A stretch of 9,202 nt of DNA. Origin: an uncultured Actinomycetes bacterium. Lineage in GTDB: Bacteria; Actinomycetota; Thermoleophilia; Gaiellales; Gaiellaceae. The translations under genes were made by a program, and so were the position numbers. This document shows, in pieces, positions 6,370-9,202 of this stretch. Under the pieces are notes generated by a model. That model saw nothing but the letters and a program-made list of their open reading frames with translations, was not told the origin of the DNA and did not search any database. The stretch covers positions 1 to 9,202 of the forward strand of contig CAIYXH010000210.1 in the NCBI GenBank assembly GCA_903930195.1. The letters are read 5' to 3'. Positions within the stretch are counted from its first letter, which is position 1. Each line of letters starts with the position of its first letter.

Positions 6370-7793
6370 CGATGCCAAGCATAGGCTCCGAGCAGGAGGA
6401 TCCCGGCGAAGGCGGCGAGGCCTGTCTGCGTGGTCACCTCGGCGAACGGAAGGCCTCCGATCAACCGCGCACAGAGAGCGATGTACGCCGCGACCGCCCC
6501 GTTCAGCGAGGCGAGGACGGCTGCGGCGGACGGACTGATCAGGTCGAGCCCGGCCGTCGTGAAGGCCAGCCCGAGGAGGATCGGCATCGCCGGCTCGACG
6601 AGCGCGTTCGCCGGGATGCTCATGATCGGGAGGTAGGCGAACTGCAGCCAGAGGATCGGTGCCGTCACGATCCCGCACCCCGCCGAGATCGCGACTCCCA
6701 GACGGACGCTGTGCGGCAGCGGGGCGCCCTCGAGCGCCTGGGCGATCCGCGGGACGACCGTGAAGATCGCGACGACGGCAGCAAACGAGAGCTGAAATCC
6801 TGGATCGTGGACGTTGTAGGGATTCCACGCGAGCAGGACCGCGGCCGCAAGCAGCAGCGCGTGCCATGAGTCGCGGAGCCGCCCGGTGAGCCAGGCGAGC
6901 GACGCGAGCCCTCCGGCGATGCCTGCCCGGATCACCGACGGCTGCGGGCCGACCGCGAGCACATACGCCCCGATCCCGAGGAGCGCGCCGAGCTCGCCCG
7001 CCACGCGCGAGATCCCGAGGATCCAGGCGAGCATCAGCACGCCGCCGGCGACGAGCACCACGTTTTGTCCCGAAACGGCGAGGATGTGGTAGAGCCCCGA
7101 CGCCTGGAAGTCGCTGCGAAGGCCATCCGAGAGGGCGTCGTCATCGCCGAGCACGATCCCCTCGAGCACCGCGCGACGCTCGCCGGTGAGCCCCGGTGCG
7201 ATCGAGGTCGCAAGGTGCTCGCGCAGCCGGTCGGCGACGGCCCCCAGGCCGCCGCGCCGCCCGACCTGCGTCCACTCGTCGACCTTGAGCTCGACGTGGA
7301 TGCCGTGGCGGCGCAGCCACTCGGGATAGTCGAACCCGCTTGCCGAGCTCTTGGGCGCGCGCACGACGACGAGCGCCGCGATGACGGCACCCTGCGGCGG
7401 CGTGCGCCCTGATGGAAGCTCGAGCTCCGCGGGCTCGTCCACTTCCTGACCGTCGATCGTCCGTACCGTGGCCTGTGCCTCCACCCCGAAGCGCTCCTCC
7501 TTCGGGGGAGCGGTGACGACCGCGACGACGCGCCCGGCCCGGTCGGTCCAGGCGCTCAACGGACTGCGGTCGATGCGGTCGAGACGATGGCTCGCCCACC
7601 ACCACCCGAGAGCGAAGACGAGCACTGCGGTCAGCCCGACCCGGAGCGGGCCGCTCGGCGACGCGACGGCCGCGAGCGCACATGCGCCGGCTGCGACGAG
7701 CACGCTCTCGTGCAGCCGGATGAGGTTCGCAGCCGCGAGCCCGAGGCAGAGTCCCAGGGCAATCGCGTGCGCCGGGGCGCGCGTGAGCGTCAC
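6354..7793 (-). CDS. comEC: ComEC/Rec2-type DNA-uptake channel lacking the metallo-beta-lactamase domain
   Basis: This 479-residue membrane protein matches the ComEC/Rec2 family, which carries single-stranded DNA across the cytoplasmic membrane in transformation. Order: N-terminal hydrophobic segments (about 8-68); an OB-fold-like soluble region (about 85-180) ending in the family-typical FDYPEWLRRHGI (154-165); then the Competence domain from about 200 to the end, with GLYHILAVSGQNV (233-245), VIRAGIAGG (287-295), NPYNVHDPGFQLSFAAVV (324-341) and many hydrophobic helices. It stops after TM-like segments at WHRWQTS. It therefore lacks the C-terminal beta-lactamase-like domain present in full ComEC proteins (about 750-800 residues, as in Bacillus). 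The stop is followed at once by holA, so no detached domain lies here. The GTG start overlaps the comEA stop by 4 bp (GTGA), which fixes it and implies coupling. Confidence 0.93.
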   Translation of the reverse strand: MTLTRAPAHAIALGLCLGLAAANLIRLHESVLVAAGACALAAVASPSGPLRVGLTAVLVFALGWWWASHRLDRIDRSPLSAWTDRAGRVVAVVTAPPKEERFGVEAQATVRTIDGQEVDEPAELELPSGRTPPQGAVIAALVVVRAPKSSASGFDYPEWLRRHGIHVELKVDEWTQVGRRGGLGAVADRLREHLATSIAPGLTGERRAVLEGIVLGDDDALSDGLRSDFQASGLYHILAVSGQNVVLVAGGVLMLAWILGISRVAGELGALLGIGAYVLAVGPQPSVIRAGIAGGLASLAWLTGRLRDSWHALLLAAAVLLAWNPYNVHDPGFQLSFAAVVAIFTVVPRIAQALEGAPLPHSVRLGVAISAGCGIVTAPILWLQFAYLPIMSIPANALVEPAMPILLGLAFTTAGLDLISPSAAAVLASLNGAVAAYIALCARLIGGLPFAEVTTQTGLAAFAGILLLGAYAWHRWQTS

Positions 7794-8392
7794 GGGATCA
7801 CCAGGCCCTGGAGGGTCGCAACCCGTGAAGGCCCGATCCCAGGAATCGCGTCGAGATCGTCGACCGAGGTGAACGACCCGTGCTGGGTGCGGTAGTCGAC
7901 GATCTTCTGTGCTGTCACCGGACCGATTCCGGGCAACGCGTCGAGCTGCTCGGCCGTCGCGGTGTTGAGGTCGACGGGTGCGGCCTGCGACGGGGGGCCG
8001 CCGGCAGCAGCGACCGCGACGCCCTTGCCCGGTACGAGCACCTGCTCGCCATCCGCGAGCGGAGCCGCGAGGTTCACCGAGGCGGCGGTCGCCCCGCGGG
8101 CCAGCCCTCCGGCGCGCGCGATCGCGTCGGCGATCCGGGATCCCTGGGCCAGTTGATAGAGCCCAGGCCGCCGTACCGCGCCGGCAACGTCGACCACGAG
8201 CGCCGCAGCGGTGGTCGTCGCCACGGCCGGCGTGTACGCGGTGGTGGCGCTCCCCGTGGACGACGAGGGGTAGGTCGACCCGGATGACCCGAAAGTCGAT
8301 GGCGCCGTCAGCTTTGCGATGAGCACGACGAGTAACAACGCGCAGCCACCGGCGAGCAGCAGGGTGCGGCGGGACAGGGAGAGGGAGTGCAT
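7790..8392 (-). CDS. comEA: ComEA-type competence protein, membrane-anchored DNA-binding
   Basis: This 200-residue protein has the standard ComEA layout. A basic N-terminus and one hydrophobic anchor (about 10-28) precede a Ser/Thr-rich linker (31-63). An SLBB domain follows (about 65-121: VVDVAGAVRRPGLYQL, AIARAGGL, VNLAAPLADGEQVLVP), then a short Ala/Gly/Pro linker. The tandem helix-hairpin-helix domain (140-200) has DLNTATAEQLDALPGIG, TAQKIVDYR and DDLDAIPGIGPSRV. ComEA binds incoming double-stranded DNA outside the membrane and passes it to ComEC, encoded next with a 4-bp overlap. The ATG at 8392 was chosen because the signal/anchor starts right after it. The frame stays open further upstream, but only through the repeat cluster and with low-complexity Arg/Pro/Gly sequence. 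Only a weak GGGA lies just before the ATG. Confidence 0.95.
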   Translation of the reverse strand: MHSLSLSRRTLLLAGGCALLLVVLIAKLTAPSTFGSSGSTYPSSSTGSATTAYTPAVATTTAAALVVDVAGAVRRPGLYQLAQGSRIADAIARAGGLARGATAASVNLAAPLADGEQVLVPGKGVAVAAAGGPPSQAAPVDLNTATAEQLDALPGIGPVTAQKIVDYRTQHGSFTSVDDLDAIPGIGPSRVATLQGLVIP

Positions 8393-8414
8393 GTCCCGAG
8401 CGTGCCGGGGACGG

Positions 8415-8431
8415 TGTGACGTGTCTGTGAC
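8415..8431. promoter_or_regulatory. Operator-like direct repeat upstream of comEA
   Basis: TGTGAC occurs at 8415-8420 and 8426-8431, exactly 11 bp apart (about one helical turn), 23-39 bp upstream of the comEA ATG. The same-face spacing resembles a transcription-factor site for the comEA-comEC-holA unit. No good sigma-factor promoter could be placed beside it, so the regulatory role is speculative. Confidence 0.25.
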
Positions 8432-8499
8432 AGCTCTGAACCGAAAGTGCAACGAGAATGCAGGACCGGCGGCGCGCTCGCAGCAGTCGGAGCGACGAA

Positions 8500-8533
8500 C
8501 GGGCCAGGCCCCGATACCGCCGGGGCCAGGCCC
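8500..8533. repeat. REP-like palindromic repeat, unit 1
   Basis: This is a 34-bp unit made of GGGCCAGGCCCC (8501-8512), a 9-nt loop and GGGGCCAGGCCC (8522-8533). The arms pair along 12 positions with only a central A-A mismatch, giving a very stable hairpin. Each arm is also nearly self-palindromic. It is one of three related units between leuS and comEA, all in the same orientation and each preceded by a loosely similar GA-rich flank. Confidence 0.75.
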
Positions 8534-8574
8534 TAAAGGCTCACGCTGCGCCCAGCGACTGTCGCGCCGAGGAA

Positions 8575-8602
8575 CGGGACCCATACGGCCGGGGCCAGGC
8601 CC
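8575..8602. repeat. REP-like palindromic repeat, unit 2 (28 bp, shortened left arm)
   Basis: This unit begins CGGGACCC, continues through ATACGGCC and ends in the intact arm GGGGCCAGGCCC (8591-8602). Relative to unit 1 it has lost about 6 bp in the left arm, so the full hairpin cannot form. The central TAC-GCC-like loop and right arm are conserved. Confidence 0.7.
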
Positions 8603-8634
8603 TGACCGCGGACGGCGTGGCACCAGCCGAAAGA

Positions 8635-8668
8635 CGGGCCAGGCCCCGGTACGGCCAGGGCCAAGCTC
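8635..8668. repeat. REP-like palindromic repeat, unit 3 (34 bp)
   Basis: This unit is the same length as unit 1. The left arm GGGCCAGGCCCC (8636-8647) and the TACGGCC-type centre are kept, while the right arm has diverged to AGGGCCAAGCTC. It begins 7 bp beyond the leuS stop, so it would be transcribed at the 3' end of the leuS message. Confidence 0.7.
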
Positions 8669-8673
8669 TTGGC
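8660..8673 (-). terminator. Hairpin directly after leuS, possible 3'-end or terminator element
   Basis: On the minus strand GCCAAGAGCTTGGC begins 1 nt after the leuS TAG and can fold with a 5-bp stem and 4-nt loop. The GC-rich arms of repeat unit 3 and the short run GTCTTTC follow. There is no true U tract, so it is at best an actinobacterial-style terminator or an mRNA 3'-end stabiliser. Confidence 0.35.
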
Positions 8674-8674
8674 G

Positions 8675-9202
8675 CTAGACGACGAGGTTGACGAGCTTGT
8701 CCGGCACGACGATCGTCTTGCGCGGCTCGGCGCCGTCGAGGTGCGCCGCAACCTTCTCGGACGCCCGCGCGACCGCGACGAGCTCGTCGTTCGAGAGCCC
8801 CGCAGCGACCTGCACCTTGTCGCGCACCTTCCCGTTCACCTGCAGAACCAGCTCGACCGTGTCGCGCTCGAGCTGCGACGGGTCGGCGACCGGCCACGGC
8901 TCCGACCAGAGGCGCGCGTGCCCGAGCTGCACCCAGAGCTCCTCCGCGACATGCGGGGCGTATGGCTGCAGCAGCGAGACAGCCGTCTCGACGGCGAAGC
9001 GCGAGGCCTCGTCGTCGGGCGAGCCGGAGATCTCGTTGACGAGCTCCATCACGGCGGCGACCGGGGTGTTGAAGACGAAGCGGCGCTCGATGTCGTCGGT
9101 GACCTTCGCGATCGTCTCGTGCGTCTTGCGCGCGAGCGGCGTGCCTGCGGTGACGAGCGGGCGGCCGCGCGCGATCTCCTCGCCGACGATCCGCCAGACC
9201 CG
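8675..9202 (-). CDS. leuS: Leucyl-tRNA synthetase, C-terminal part (5' end beyond right edge)
   Basis: The last 175 codons of a class I leucyl-tRNA synthetase are present. The visible part covers the end of the catalytic/anticodon-binding region, including KTHETIAKVTDDIERR (26-41 of the visible part), FNTPVAAVMELVNEIS and a helical-bundle segment APHVAEELWVQLGHARLW. The bacterial C-terminal tRNA-contacting domain follows (LVLQVNGKVRDKVQV, then RKTIVVPDKLVNLVV at the end). These match the well-conserved C-terminus of bacterial LeuS, which is about 800-860 residues in total, so most of the gene, including the HIGH and KMSKS motifs, lies outside. The stop TAG is at 8675. Downstream come the repeat cluster and comEA, about 280 bp away, so leuS is probably a separate transcription unit or only loosely linked to it. 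Confidence 0.96.
   Translation of the reverse strand, partial: RVWRIVGEEIARGRPLVTAGTPLARKTHETIAKVTDDIERRFVFNTPVAAVMELVNEISGSPDDEASRFAVETAVSLLQPYAPHVAEELWVQLGHARLWSEPWPVADPSQLERDTVELVLQVNGKVRDKVQVAAGLSNDELVAVARASEKVAAHLDGAEPRKTIVVPDKLVNLVV

Noticed and set aside
6370..6867. Upstream extension of holA into comEC
   Set aside because: It would overlap about 500 nt of comEC in another frame with Arg-rich shadow sequence. The ATG at 6369 gives the normal HolA length and N-terminus.
8393..8623. Upstream extension of comEA to an ATG at 8623
   Set aside because: The extra 77 residues are Arg/Pro/Gly-rich read-through of the repeat region and would place the membrane anchor far inside the protein. 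The ATG at 8392 gives a standard ComEA.
8500..8668. Possible CRISPR array
   Set aside because: There are only three units of unequal length and identity, with spacers of 41 and 32 bp, strongly palindromic arms and no adjacent cas gene.
8319..8691. Short plus-strand frames with repeated GQAP/RPGPGP peptides over the repeat cluster
   Set aside because: The peptide repetition only reflects the GGGCCAGGCCC DNA repeats. No ribosome-binding site or conserved protein pattern is visible.

Overview
The window is G+C-rich actinobacterial-type DNA. GTG starts are frequent, third codon positions are strongly G/C-biased, and long antisense open frames are common. My best guess is the class Thermoleophilia (Solirubrobacterales or Gaiellales relatives), from general sequence character and gene order; no rRNA or other marker here proves it. 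All genes except rpsT lie on the minus strand.

Right part (about 5087-9202), conserved housekeeping block. Reading leftwards from the right edge: the last 175 codons of leuS (leucyl-tRNA synthetase); an intergenic stretch of about 280 bp with three GGGCCAGGCCC-type repeat units; comEA (membrane-anchored SLBB plus helix-hairpin-helix DNA-binding protein); comEC (DNA channel, 4-bp overlap with comEA, no C-terminal metallo-beta-lactamase domain); and holA (DNA polymerase III delta, 16-bp overlap with comEC). rpsT (ribosomal protein S20) lies on the plus strand and converges on holA with 20 bp between the stops. The order comEA-comEC-holA-rpsT is known from other Gram-positive lineages, which supports every call in the block.

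Middle (3165-4985). murJ, the lipid II flippase, is divergent from rpsT across about 100 bp. It has an unusual N-terminal cytoplasmic extension of about 88 residues, and its GTG start may be leaderless. The rpsT side of the same gap holds a GC hairpin followed by a T-rich run in the probable leader.

Left part (1-3102). One uninterrupted reading frame of 1034 codons begins 62 bp downstream of murJ and runs off the left edge. It encodes a large secreted multidomain protein: signal peptide, Ser/Thr/Gly-rich propeller-like half, Pro8 linker, Ig-like segment, a DUF3616-like domain, a two-cysteine Ig-like repeat and the start of another beta-rich domain. It is the least understood gene here.

I see no tRNA, rRNA, insertion sequence, phage gene or CRISPR array. 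Apart from the repeat cluster, the large secreted protein and the short ComEC, this is ordinary core-genome content. I found no convincing new multi-gene system.
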